Shown here in pieces: positions 34,776 through 46,555 of a DNA stretch of 64,000 bases. The translations under genes were made by a program, and so were the position numbers. This DNA is from Cryptomeria japonica. Taxonomy: Eukaryota > Streptophyta > Pinopsida > Cupressales > Cupressaceae. The stretch covers positions 875,368,594 to 875,432,593 of the forward strand of contig NC_081409.1 in assembly GCF_030272615.1 (NCBI RefSeq). Direction: 5' to 3'. The notes under the pieces are model-generated. The model did no database searches. It saw only the letters and a list, made by a program, of their open reading frames with translations, and was not told the DNA's origin. How positions within the stretch are numbered: position 1 is the first letter of the stretch; each line of letters starts with the position of its first letter.

Positions 34776-35991
34776 TGTTGGCAATATGTAGGAATTGATT
34801 ATGTGTTGTCATTGATGTCAACATTGCTCCGGTTGGTTGCTGACCTGCTTCGGTTGGACATGGCTTCGACAGAGGTTATCAAAGATTTTGCTCTGGTATG
34901 TTTAGATTGTTGGATTCGGTTTTGGAAGGATATTCATGATGATTATATGTATGTCATATTCAGTTGGTTCATGATTTGGTGCTTCGAAAGCTATTGATTA
35001 TGTTCTGGACTGCCAGTTGATGTTCTTGGTCTCGGTTGATGATATTTAATGAAATGGTTAAGTGGTTTTGATGCAGCTTATAGAAATGTTTCTTAACATG
35101 CTAAAGGTTTTCTTGATCATGTCCCAATTGTTTGGTGGCTTCACATTGCTAGCATGAAGATTTGGTGATCCTATTTGGGCTCGGTAGGATATTCTGTGTT
35201 ATTGACATTGAGGGTTTTTCCCGGTTGGTGTAACGTGTTGCGGCTAAACTTGGCAAGATTTTCGGTGGATGTAATTACTTTGGAATTTAAATTAGGTCCA
35301 TGCTATGTAATGTAAATCATAATATTGGTCCGGTAGTTGATATTTGTATCATGTAATGTAATTTTTGTAATTATAAGTTGAGGGTTGAGGGTTTAGCCGA
35401 CCTTGCTATCAAGGTTGATGATTTGTATATATAGTAGATATGATTATGTAATTTTGAATAGGTATTCTATTTGCATTATTAGAGAGAGGTAAATGTGTGA
35501 ACAAGGATATATCATTCAACAAAGTGTTGTGGAGAGTTTGGCGTTGCAGGGTAGACAACTGTGCTTAACCATAATTGTAACCAAGCATTAGGAGATGCTA
35601 TTTCTACAGTTCATTTCCTCTGAATTGTAGTTCGATGATTATGCAAGTCAGTGAGAATTTTCTTTTGTGTTGAGGAGTGTCCTCTAGGTAGTTGGTCTGA
35701 TTGCAAGTGCAATCCCCATTGTAATATTTTCACATACTGCTGCAGCAGTATTATCTGATTGTGGGTAGGGTTTCCCACAGTGGTTTTTTCATTCACTGAG
35801 TTTTCCATGTCAAATTATTGGTGTTGTGTGTTGTGTACTCTCATTATTTATCTTTCATAGTGTTATTTTTATTTTGCTCAGGTAGAAGGTTTATAATTTG
35901 CAATAATTGTTTAACTTGGGGAAAACTGATTCACCCCCCTCTCAGTTTTCCTTCTGTTCATTCTAACAATTATTACCAGAGCATTCTAACA
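34776..35991 (+). repeat. 3' LTR of the dead copia element
   Basis: 1216 bp, starts TGTTGGCAATATG after the purine-rich AAAGCGGGAGAT and ends CATTCTAACA. Near its end AACAATTATTACCAGAGC again mimics an LTR-end plus primer-site junction. Confidence 0.9.
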
Positions 35992-36050
35992 GTAGGGTCA
36001 TACACCTTCAACCGCACATGTTGCGAGGTAGCAAGGATCACAGAACCTGA

Positions 36051-36295
36051 GTGTTATTGACATCCTCTGCCGCAAGACCAGTATGACCAACCAGTCATGT
36101 TATTGACAACCCTAGTCACATAACCAATGTGTTATTGACACTTGCAGACACATGGCCATCATGCTATTGACACTTGCAGATACATAACCATTGTGTTATT
36201 GACACTTCCTATCATAGTACACTGCAGCCCTTTGGTCATAGTGATAGCGATAACCTACATATTATTGACAACTCAGTTGTGTGCTATTGACATCT
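36051..36295. repeat. Degenerate array with core TGTTATTGACA (seven copies)
   Basis: Copies near 36051, 36098, 36129, 36161, 36193, 36260 and 36281, spaced about 20-70 bp, several followed by CTTGCAGA(C/T)ACAT. They lie in the putative U3 of element B, beyond the copia insertion. Confidence 0.85.
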
Positions 36296-36913
36296 GTAGT
36301 TACATGTTTCCTAATTCAAATTGGTTTGCATTATGCCTTCACCACTGCATTTCTCTTTGTCTTCTTCATCCAATTACTTTTCCTCTTAGATCATTCCAGG
36401 CTTGCTTTTGTATCTCCTTGTGTGTCTAGCATGGCATGTTATATGATGCTGCAATAGTACTTATGCCCTTGGTCCTCTATCCACCTTTATCAACCTCCAT
36501 GTATACTTATTTACTGATTTAACCTACACAACTTTGCTACCTAGATACAACACTATATCAACTACTCTGATATTCCTTTGGGATGTTCATCATTTCTGCA
36601 TCACCAAACTTTCCATCCTGATGTCTCTTCAAGCATTTGTATCTCTCTGCCTCTCCATCTAGTGGGTGTCGCATGTCTCTACATTCCAGTGAGTGTAGAC
36701 CTATCACTTGCACATTCTTCTTGAAGCTGCTCATGACATTTATGACACTTATCATCTCTACATCTTTGTCCATTGCAGTATCTCCACTGTTGACATCAAT
36801 CAACTCTGCATGCCTACTACATCTTCATCCAGTGAAAGTCCTGTATGTATCTTTGCAACTTCATCAACTCAGCCCTGCACACACACATGTTGACATAAAT
36901 GATATGAGTAGTT
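36296..36913. other. Element B LTR, no further structure seen
   Basis: Pyrimidine-rich non-coding DNA continuing the putative U3. Open frames on both strands have no recognisable product. Confidence 0.4.
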
Positions 36914-37272
36914 TAAGACTAGACACCACTATTGTTATGCCAAAATCTTGATCCATCAGTGAAAGGGAGAGCAGCTAGATACAAGGATCCATGGGAGGCG
37001 GGAAGAAGAACATGTCACGAACCCACAAGAGGTGTTGATCTGGTCAATAATCTCCCCCTTAGCACCAACTAAGGGTTCCACACCAACGAAATGCCTCTTG
37101 GGATTTAAACTTGTAACCCAATGCTTTGATAGCAGTTAAGACTAGATACCATTGCCATCATGCCAAAAGATCAAGCCATTAGTGAATGAGAGAGCAGCCA
37201 AAGATAAGGATCCATGAGAGGTGGGAGGAAGAACATGTCATAAACCCACATGAGGTGCTGACTTGATCAACA
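36914..37272 (-). repeat. Head-to-head LTR starts of element B (direct repeat of about 140 bp)
   Basis: 36914-37054 and 37138-37272 are direct copies at roughly 75-80 percent by eye (shared GGATCCATG, GTGGGAGGAAGAACATGTCA, AACCCACA-GAGGTG). On the minus strand the 82 bp between them contain TGCTATCAAAGC, ten of twelve matches to a copia primer site, and end in CTAAGGGGGAGAT, a polypurine tract. The block alone would pass for a miniature (TRIM) element. However, the target duplication sits at 25534 and 37273, which favours an internally deleted large element. Confidence 0.6.
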
Positions 37273-37277
37273 AGAAA

Positions 37278-40200
37278 TGAGTCAAGTCTGCCTTGCTTGG
37301 GAAGAGGTTCTTTCAATCCACCTTTGCATGAAGAAAGAGTATGTCCAAGTCCACCTTGGGAAAGAGAAAGTTAAAGTCCAATTAAGGCTAACTTGTAATG
37401 GGGAAAGGTGGAGACAAAGTCTGTTTAGCACGTGGAGTATTTCCTATCAATTATTCCCTTATGTGGAACACGATCCATGAAGTCTGCCTATATGTTAAGG
37501 AGATAACAAGTAAGAGGTGAACAATTTTTGCCAAGTCCGCCCTCATTGGGAAGATACATGATGAAGTCCGCCCAAGAGAGATATAATATTTTAGGAAAGA
37601 ATCTTACAAAGTCCGCCCTCATGAAAGACAAAATCACTTGTAACATGGAATGAGTCTCTCAAAGTCCAACCCACGAAAACATGCTAATTTCAGTTTGAAA
37701 AAGGAAAGAAGTTTGATAAGGAATGTCTGCCCAACAAAGGAAGAAAACTTTCAAATTCCAATCTGTACAAGGAAAAGTTTTAGCAAAGTCCGACTTGTAT
37801 TGAGGAAATGAAACTACCAAGTCCACCTAGCCTTGAAGAGGCTAAGTCATCAACAAGGAAAGAAAGTTATGAAGTCTGATTAAAAGGAGGAAACATTTTT
37901 AGGAAGTTCGCCTTCCAACTAAGAAAGAAAATTCTCAAGTACCATCACTTGGAAAATATTTTGTAAAGTTTTCCTTGAGTGAGGAAAATAATTTCCAAAG
38001 TCCTACACAGGTTGAGAAAAATATTTGTTGAACTCCACGAGCAATGAGGAAAGAATCTCCTAAAGTCCGCCTAGCTATCAAGGATAGAAAGTATTGAAGT
38101 TAGAACAAAGAATTCATTTTTAGAAATTTTTGAGATTTGGAAAGACAAAAGAATTCATTTTAGAAAGTTTCAAAATTTGGAAGAGAAAGAAGAGATGAGT
38201 TCGATTCATGAACTCAAGGTCAAAATCAAAACTTTCTCCAAGGACTAAAATTAAACTCAAAACAAAATCAGAACTTTCCTAAGGGATAAATTCAACTGTA
38301 AATAAAAAATAGAAACTTTTTCAATGAACTATAATTGACAAGGAAACAAGATCATTTATCGAATGTCTAAGTTCGATGTATGGGATGAAAATAGAAACAA
38401 GATAAGTTCAATCTTGGAAAGATGAATTGTGTTTCTAAATGCAGAAATTGAACTCTTTATGAGTCATTCATTCATTTCAATAGTTCAACTTTGGAGAGCA
38501 GGACACTTGAAGAAAAGATTATTTCAGGTTTTCTAAGGCATCTTCAGAGCTTCAATTCAGATATGGGATTTTTCTAAGGCATTTACAAGAGGGAGAAATG
38601 AAGATTTTCACACCAAGCATTCTTTCTACTCATTTCTTGCCTAAATTCAGAAGGTGACAGGGGTATTCAAGGCAAATTTATTCAGTTTTCAATATGGTTT
38701 TCAAGTTTTAGATGGAGTTTTCAAGGAAAATGAGTCTGATTTTCATGACTTGGTCAAATTTTCTCATCATTTTTCATTTATTCCATAGATTTTGGGGACT
38801 AAGTTATTAATCAAAGACAAATTTCAGTCCCAAAGTCTCAAATTAGATTGATCTTTTTGAGCTTTCCTAAATCTTTAATAAATTCCTATGTGCTTGCAAC
38901 CTGTTGAAACTTAAATGTTGAGGAATTGAAGTTAAAGGACCAAAATTAGAACTCATTATGCCATCAAACCTTCAAAATTTGCACTCAAAGTTTGAATCTT
39001 AACTTAATCCCTTTAATTGTGCAGATCATAAGTGACAACTAAGGTGGGATCATTGCATAAAACACAAATGGAGCTTCAAGCCAGATTTAGAAATGAAGAC
39101 AAAATGAATTGCCAAGATTTGACTAAGTATGAGAAAAACTATTTCATAGAAAAATTCCAAATTTCTCCATTATGGCAATGACATAGAGGAATTATTCTCC
39201 AAATTCAAGGTACTTGAAGGAATTTCAAGATATGAAAAAGGAAAGATCCTCAGACTTGGTGAAGATATAGAAAAATTAAATAAATTTATGACTTCTTGAA
39301 GGATTTCATTTCTTGAAGAGTTAAAGACAAGCTCCCAATCAAAATCAGATGGTGACAAGAAGAGTATTCCAAGCAAATATCCATACTTAGACAATTTCTT
39401 GACACAAATTGGATAATTCAGGGAGGACATCCAACACGTTGAGGTGGTGCCTCATTATCTTCCAACCAATCAAATTGTTGCAAGTCAACATGTCCAGGTT
39501 CAATGGACCTGACGTATCCACAAAAGTTTGTAGAAGGCACACTTCAAAATGCAACAACCTTCTATTTTTATTATTGGTTTATATTTAGCTTGAAGGACAA
39601 GTGTCTTGAAATATAATTTTCTCATTGGTCAAGGGGTAGTTAGTTGTAACAAACCCTAATTAGGGTTTTATTTTGTAATCTCGGTCATTGATTCAAAATC
39701 AATCCTAGCCATGAAATTGTAATTGAAGAGCCTATAAATTGAGCTCGCTCCTTATTTGTAAATCATGGGAGCATGTTGCAAAACATGTTGATATAAGCAA
39801 ATTGTTGTTTATGATTGCCAAATTAATAAGTAATGCATTGTTCGAATTGATGGTGATTACTTCTCTTATTTTGGAGTTTGCATGGTTCTTATCCCTCATC
39901 ATAGTTTAGATTTTATTTCATGTATGTTAGATGAATGCAAGATCTGATAAGTATTGATTTATTGTGAATCTTCTGCTCATACTTTTGATGATAAAATTCT
40001 TTTTGTTCATTGTGTAAAGCTAGTTTGAGCTTACTTTGGGGATGCTTAACTTCTGTCTGGATGAATATTGTTTGATTTGACGGTAGTTATTCATGATGTG
40101 AAAATCATAAGCACATCCCTTGAAGATTGCACTCACTTTGTGTAGTTTTCCTAGCATGGTGAAGCAAAGTGTTGTTATTGGGTTCACCTAGTCAATACCG

Positions 40201-40496
40201 TCTCTTGAATTCTTAGGAATAGATTAGAACTTCTAAACCCTTATATCCTTTTTAGTTTTCTCGAAGTCCATGATCCAAGACCCAAACGATAGAGATTCAT
40301 TGTCTAGAACTTCATTGTGGATTGAACAAGCCAAGCATAAGTCCCTCTTGTATTTCAGCATACATGACCGAGGAAGCTACCCAAGATAAATTTTCCCGTG
40401 CAATCTTGGCATACGTAGTGATTTTGATCAAGAGAGGGTAGAGTGTCCTTGAAATTTTATTCTATTATTCAGTGAATGACAAAATGCATACCAACA
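37278..40496 (+). repeat. Element A 5' LTR, second part (U3 array, TATA, R/U5)
   Basis: Resumes in register with the 43281 copy (ATGAGTCAAGTCTGCCTTGC) and matches it to 37690, where that copy is cut. An AAGTCCGCC array fills 37280-38110. A CCTATAAATTGAGC promoter box lies at 39731-39744, and the LTR ends TACCAACA at 40496. Confidence 0.75.
37280..38110 (+). repeat. Degenerate array with core (C)AAAGTCCGCC
   Basis: About sixteen copies at 25-80 bp spacing, each preceded by a GAGGAAA/GGGAAGA-type purine block. Examples are near 37534, 37563, 37607, 37795, 37908 and 38053. The same array head recurs at 43985-44390 in the second LTR. Confidence 0.8.
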
Positions 40497-43280
40497 TAAA
40501 TTGGCGCTAGAAGGAGGACATAACACTAGGTTGTTTATTTTCATAAGTGAGGAAATTGAGTTGGATGGAACTAGTATGAAATTTGAGATGATAAATCAGA
40601 GATATGTTAGATCTCTTTTATGTCAAAAAATCCAAAAAAAAAGTGAAAAAAATAAATTAAAAAAATCAGAAATGGAAAATAAGAAAAGAGATTTCTCTAT
40701 GAATGGGCATCCATTTCATATTTATTTCTCTCAAGGAAGTCTCATGGATATTGTTCAAATCCAAGAAAATTTGAATGCACAACTGCACCCTAGGAATTTG
40801 TCATGATTTTCCTTACTAGGTAGGTGCCAGATTTATGAAACAACCAAGCATGATGAGATGAATTGCTTGACATTCCTCTCAAGGGTAGAGCTTGTTCTTC
40901 AAGGAATTTTTTTCTTTTGGCATGTTCCCAAGACAAGAGTGTTGGATGTAAAACCTAATGATTATAGCATTCTAGAAGTTATAAACGAGGCCTTCACAAG
41001 GTTCATACTTAGAATCCAAAATCAGATGGAACAAGGTAATGTTCACTTGAAAGGTGTTTTGCTCCCTCATTGGTGTTGGATTCATAGTGCACCTCACTCA
41101 TAATTCACTTGTTCAATATGTGAATAGGACATCAACCAAGATAGATGTCAGTTGGGATTATCAGAATTGCCAAGGAAATGCATCTAGAATGAGCATTTTA
41201 GTTCTACATCAAAATAACAAAGCATAACAACATCATCAGGTTGTGAAGGAAGAAAATTGGAAGAAGACAATATAATTGAATCAAGCATTCAAGTAGATGA
41301 AGATTGCTCCTACATCACACTAGAACAAGAGGCCATTGGAATAAAGATAAAATAAGCAATGGAATACATCCAAGCAAAGAGAACCACCCAAGGCAACTAT
41401 CAACATATAGAAGAAAATGAATATACAAAATTGCAAGTTATTGAAGATCATCAATAGCCAAAAATGGAGGAATTAGCTCAAAATAGTGATGGTGTTAGAG
41501 ATTTCCAACATCCATTCATTCAAGGAGAAAAACATGAAGAGGAAAGTGGTTCTAGTGCACTTCAAGAAGGAATGGTCCTTGATGAATAAGTTCAATCATG
41601 CATGAACAAAATTCAAGAAATGATAAATAGCTAAAGGCAAGATGGAATGTTTGATGATCAAAGGGCTACCAAGATGGAAGAGGAATATGAGATACATTTC
41701 ATGTTGACACTTGATCCAATGATCATAGTCATGGAGGAATTGATAGATGAAATTGAAACAAATGGAACACTACGTGATGAACACATAATTGTGATAATGA
41801 CATAAAATGAAGAACAATTCGGGTTGGGGCTTGATCCATTGTTAGGGATTTAAAAGGAGCCAGCATATGAAATTTTCCAAATTCCCAAATTCCTTTTTGA
41901 ATCCAATTCCTACCGCATGCCACCCAATTTGGAATGTGACATTGATCTGCATGTTTCAGATGCAAGTGGTATGGTTCACCATCAACTTCAACCTCCTAAT
42001 GAAATGGACGACAAGAAAGAATTCCTGTCTGTGAATGAACACCACCAAGTTTTATCTTTCCCCACTATTGACTATAAGGAATATCATTTTAATTATGTAG
42101 ATTTAGGAAAGATAACTTGTTTATGGATCAATCATGATCCAGACGAGTTGCCCCAGTTACTAATCTTTTCTGAATTTTTGCTCGAGTTTCAGATTTGTAT
42201 TTCAGAAGAATATTTTTCTAGTTTAAAAACAAGTTTTCAAAACTTCTGACTATGACTGTTTCTTTTCTGTTGCTACACATCCTAATAAATCATGCTAGGA
42301 GTTGTATATACTTAGGTCTTTGAAATGTTGTTCACTCAAAATTTTTGTTTTTGTTTTGGGTAGTTTTTCTTTCATGGTGCGGGTCAATTTGCTTTGTTTT
42401 CTTTAGATTAGTTGTTTCGTTTCCTTAGTTTAGTTTCCTTTTTCCTTTTTCATTTTTTTTTTTTTCAATAAAGAGGCTCCCATTTGTGAAAGGTGTTGTA
42501 TCTTAAAGAACTCCAGTGTCAGTACTAAACTATGTTTAGTCCATTTCTTGGATAATTATTAATGAAATAATTTTGAATCCGAGGTTGTTCTTTTTCAAAT
42601 TCATCATTCGGTTAGAACTTGTACTTGACTCGGAAGGGGATCATTTATCGTGTCTTGACACCAATATCCTAAGATTACTATATTTTTTCTACACGCTTAA
42701 AATTCTCCAAGTCAGTGTGGTCTCCTTAGTGAAGTCATTACTAAACAAAATAAAATAATCAAAGGTCTTCCTTTAGCACCACTATAATGCTCAAGCCCAT
42801 GTGAGCTTCATTGCTTACAAGCCAAAATATGGAAATATGTGAAAAGAAAAGAAAGAAAAATTAGAACACTTGGCTTTGGGTGTGTGGAAATCTCTATAGG
42901 TGTACCCTCAATAAAAAAGAAAAATAATTTGTCGGAAGTAGAGCAATCTCTGTGAGATTATAGAGATAACCCCACTGACGCTATAAACATTCGCTAACAA
43001 CAAGGCTCTATCCAAGGATGCTTTTGGAGTTAAGACAAACTGCACAACTTGCCATGGTGGAACCAAAGGATCATATTATTCTTATGAGATGGAAATGAAC
43101 ACATTTTGCACACACTTGTAATTTGAGATGAAGTGTCTTGATCCAATATGAGATTTTGCTTCCTTTTTTAGTATGTTTTCTAGTCATTTTATGGATTGGA
43201 GGGAATTTTCCAAAGTTTCCAAGTATAGATTGGTTTTATCTTTGAAATGATCATGAACATTTATTTGGGTTGGCGCTAGA
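40497..43280 (+). other. Interior of element A: primer site and non-coding or relic DNA
   Basis: TGGCGCTAGAAGGAGG at 40502-40517 is a gypsy-type primer site five bases after the LTR. Short frames (about 40500-40806, 40858-41103, 41917-42249) may be fragments of a lost ORF, but I recognise no gag, protease, RT or integrase motif. The interior ends GTTGGCGCTAGA just before the second LTR, repeating the primer-site text instead of showing a purine tract. Confidence 0.55.
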
Positions 43281-44397
43281 TGTTGTGACCTTTTTTACAC
43301 ATCGCCCCATTGCAAATGGGGACCCCCTATTTTTGATTTTTTAGGGTTTTGCCTTGGCGTCGCAACTGCTAAGTCTAATCTTTTTGCAATGAGGAGTTAG
43401 AATTTTTCAGTGGTCATGAAAGTTAGTTAGGGAAATCATGGTCAAAACAATGTCTTGACATTGTCAGTGTGCCTAGAAAGTCCAAAGGACAAAGATTGCA
43501 ATTGGTTTGGGTCAATTTGGACAACATACTATTTTTAGAAAGTTTTGCTTTTTCGCTTTTTCCTATTTTTTAGGAAGTTTTATTTTTGGCACTTTAAGCA
43601 CTATCCCCGAAATGGCTATTTTAAAAAAAAAATTCCTTATGTTTAGGGATTCTTTCTTGTTCAATTTTTCGGAAAGGGGATCTAGGGTTTTGCACTTTTG
43701 GCTCAGTGTTATGGTGCAAATGATTGAGAGTTTCATCCAAAATTTATCCATAAAGAAAAGTTCCTAAATTTGAGGAGTTCAAAGGGATTCAAGGGCATAA
43801 TTATGAGTGATTTAAAAAATTCAAGGTCATTGAAGTAAAATTGGATAAGGTATGAAGGATTTCAAATATAGTTCTCATGAGTAAAGTCTTTCACAAAGTC
43901 TACCTAGGGATGCATGTGCTAGGGGAATGAAGTCTCCCAAGTCTGCTTAGAATGAAGAGTTGTTTGGCAAAGGAGAGGAAATAAATGAGTCAAGTCCGCC
44001 TTGCTTGGGAAGAGGTTCTTTCAAGTCAGCCCTTGCATGAAGAAAGAGTATGTCCAAGTCCACCTTGGGAAAGAGAAAGTTAAAGTCTGATTAAGGCTAA
44101 CTTGCAATGGGGAAAGGTGGAGACAAACTCTGTTTGGCTTGTGGAGTGTTTCCTATCAATTTTGCCCTTATGTGGAATACAATCTATGGAGTCTGCCTAG
44201 AGGTTAAGGAGATAACAAGTAAGAGGGGAACAACTTTTTCCAAGTCCACCCTCATTGGGAAGATACGTGATGAAGTCCACCCAAGAAATATAGAATGTTT
44301 TAGGAAAGAATCTTGTAAATTTCACCCTCATGAAAGAGAAAATCCCTTGTAACATGGAATGAATCTCTCCAAGTCTACCCAAGGAAACATGCTAATT
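43281..44397 (+). repeat. Element A second LTR, truncated
   Basis: Matches 24840-25538 joined to 37278-37690 without a gap and so serves as the empty-site control for element B. It ends at CATGCTAATT, where a copia polypurine tract and LTR start follow. Confidence 0.8.
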
Positions 44398-44416
44398 GTT
44401 GTATTGTTGGGGAGAT

Positions 44417-44758
44417 TGTTGGATTTGGTTGATCATTACTGCTGCTAGGATATGTTGTTTTCATTGATGTCAACATATTCCTGTGATCTATTCCAGCGAG
44501 TTTGGGAAGATTTTTTGATCCAGTTTTGCAGTTTGGTTTTGCTGATCACTATTTTGCAGAGTTTGGTATTTCCTTTGGTATATTTTGGTGTAATCAGATC
44601 TTGTGTTGAGACTTTGGGATATTATCTTGGATGGTCTTGTGAATCTTTATTTCAGATGGTTCATGATTTGGTTCTCTGCAAGTTATCTTTCTTCATGACA
44701 GTTGTTGATTGGTTTTGTTCTTGAGCTTCTAGATGTTGATCATTGAAGATTTGAACAG
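44417..44758 (+). repeat. Copia LTR head fragment
   Basis: TTGGGGAGAT (44407-44416) is a copia polypurine tract, and the following TGTTGGATTTGG... shares TTTCATTGATGTCAACA and CAGATGGTTCATGATTTGGT with the LTR at 29040. About 340 bp remain, and the rest of that element is absent. Confidence 0.65.
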
Positions 44759-45008
44759 TGATGGTTGGCGTAGACACCTAAAAATGTCTAATTGATCATG
44801 TACTAATTATTCCTCTAATTGATTAAATAATTCTTTAATTCTTTAATTAAGTTAATTTATCTTATTCTTCAAATTTCATATTTCCTCATTATCTTACTAA
44901 TTATTCTATTTCCTATTCTATCATCATTTAATCATTTAAACCATTTTCTAATGTTAATTAAATATTTATTATTCAATTAATTCTAATTTTGAATTCCATA
45001 ATTTAAAT
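44759..45008. other. AT-rich target DNA of the Tat element
   Basis: Starts near TTGGCGTAGACACC and becomes rich in TTAATTAA-type text. It continues after the Tat insertion at 63896, where similar AT-rich text resumes. It may be part of another LTR. Confidence 0.4.
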
Positions 45009-46471
45009 TGTAGTCACATAAATTTGTCCATTTTAATTAAATGAATATTCGCTATTTATTTGATTAAAAAAACCACTAGCCATCAGTTAATTAAATTAAT
45101 ATTTGATTAATTCATCTTCAAATCATTCTCTAATTAATTAAATAAATTATTGAATTTATTTTAATTAATCCATTAAAACCAAATTCACAATCAATTAAAT
45201 GAATAAATTCTATTTATTCAATTTAATCCCCTTTTTTCTTTTAAATAAATTAAATAAAACATTTATTTAAATCATACAATTTATTAAATTTAATCCCCCC
45301 CACTTGCAAAATTCTACAAATGCAAGTTGCAACCACAATTGAAATAAATTAATTTTATTTTAATTAAATTCTATTTTCCCCACCCACTTGCATTTTCCTA
45401 CATCTCCCACTTGCCTCCTAAATCCCCTTCCTAAATTCTTCTAGAACCTATCTAATCCTAATCAATTAGCCTAATCCATCCCCTAATTATTGTCACATTC
45501 CTAAGCAACTTGGAGTCACTTCTCAAAGACATCAAAGTCTTTGAAAAACATTAAATGCTTTGTGTGTTCAACAAATTAACGTCTAAAAGTCTTCCAAACC
45601 ACTTATGGCTCTTACATGACCATTTATGGTTAACCCCTAACTCAACCCTCACATGACTCATGTGTCTTCTCAAGCATTTATTGCTTTGACCATGGTTATC
45701 CCTTTTACCTTTGCACAAGAGTTTATCCATTGGATAAAAGCTTTATTCTTTGAATAAAAAATTTATTCACTCAACCCAACCTTGACCTTAACTCCTAAGT
45801 TAACTCTCAGGTCATGTCAAGCATTTAATGCTTATTCTCTCTCCTCTCAACCTATCTCATATTGACACTTGTCATCCTAGGATTGGGTTGAAAGCCCTAA
45901 CATGGATCTCAAATCATTCAATCCTAACCCTTGTTGAGATTATTCAATCTCAACCATCCATTGCTCCATTTTTTCTATAAATAGACCCCATTTCTTCATA
46001 ATCCAGATCCTGAAAAATTTGTTTGCATCTAAGTTATAGAGAATTTTAGCATAATCAATTATATTCACTCTTTTGGCTTAAAATCAACATTAGCTAATTA
46101 GATAATCTCTCATTTTTTTATTTATTTTTGTTCACACTTGCATAACATTTTAGATTAATCATCTTTTTATCTTGAACCTCCATAAGGCATCCATAGTGCA
46201 AAAAGCTGCTAAGAGCTACACTAATTTGGAACTTGGAGAGGAGAGGAACAAGGGAGGAGGAGCTACAAGCATGGTAGAAGACATTTGGAGATGTCTTCTT
46301 GCATTTATATTCATCGTTAAATGTTTTACTTTGTTTTTAGTGTCTCTCTTGGTGTACCTGCTTAGACTAGTGTTTGGTTGATTAACACTAACTCTTCTTT
46401 ATTTCTTGTGTTTTTGTGTGTTATACGACTATAGGTTTTAGTCTAACCTTGCCCCATTTTGCAGAGCATCA
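45009..46471 (+). repeat. 5' LTR of the Tat element
   Basis: 1463 bp, TGTAGTCACATAAAT...AGAGCATCA. TATAAATA at 45976-45983 is the likely promoter. The first 400 bp are AATTAATT-rich. Confidence 0.92.
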
Positions 46472-46473
46472 TT

Positions 46474-46488
46474 TGGTGAACCTCACTT
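46474..46488 (+). other. Putative primer binding site of the Tat element
   Basis: TGGTGAACCTCACTT begins two bases after the LTR. The TGG start fits a tRNA CCA end, but I cannot name the tRNA with certainty. Confidence 0.6.
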
Positions 46489-46555
46489 GAATCCAACATC
46501 CAACAATATTTTTTGTTTACAAAACTAACTTTTTGACTATTTAGCTTGACACATA

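Larger units (their letters stand above)
29040..35991 (+). mobile_element. Dead Ty1/copia retrotransposon, full length
   Basis: Bounded by TG...CA and by the 5-bp target duplication GTAGG (29035-29039 and 35992-35996). The 5' LTR is 29040-30233, the primer site follows at 30236, gag-pol relics lie at 30289-34504, a purine-rich AAAGCGGGAGAT precedes the 3' LTR, and the 3' LTR is 34776-35991. The LTRs differ by several percent by eye, mostly transitions, plus indels, so the insertion is old. It lies in the array of element B. Confidence 0.93.
25539..37272 (-). mobile_element. Element B: minus-strand long-LTR retroelement remnant inserted in element A's LTR
   Basis: Bounded by AGAAA (25534-25538 and 37273-37277), with TG at the left and CA at the right on the plus strand. 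Comparing A's two LTRs shows that exactly this block is missing from the 43281 copy. On the minus strand it begins TGTTGATCAAGTCAGC (37272 downward), and the same head recurs at 37054 (TATTGACCAGATCAAC) after CTAAGGGGGAGAT, a typical polypurine tract. I therefore read a truncated 5' LTR head, a deleted interior, and a 3' LTR running from 37054 to 25539, about 4.6 kb without the copia insert. Its left end (minus strand ...CCACCCCCCTCTCGATGG...) resembles a copia-type U5. No coding sequence remains outside the nested copia. Confidence 0.6.
24840..44397 (+). mobile_element. Element A: long-LTR retrotransposon without pol, heavily nested
   Basis: Its 5' LTR starts TGTTGTGA at 24840 and is interrupted at 25538 by element B. 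It resumes at 37278 and ends CCAACA at 40496, giving about 3.9 kb. A TGGCGC-type primer site follows at 40502. The 2.8-kb interior (40497-43280) has no recognisable gag or pol. A second LTR copy starts TGTTGTGA at 43281 and stops matching at 44397, where a copia LTR fragment begins. This is a LARD-like, non-autonomous element. The outer 3' target duplication is not visible, so the right end is open. Confidence 0.7.

Noticed and set aside
37040-37150. SINE or tRNA-like sequence on the minus strand (GGTTACAAGTTTAAATCC, B-box-like)
   Set aside because: No A box at the right distance, no poly-A or T tail and no target duplication; the primer-site or TRIM-like reading explains it better.
25539-37272. 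A 9-bp target duplication (AAGAAATGA) suggesting a Mutator-type insertion
   Set aside because: The ends are TG...CA with LTR-type text. Five bases (AGAAA) are the duplication, and the further matches come from the TG start and chance.
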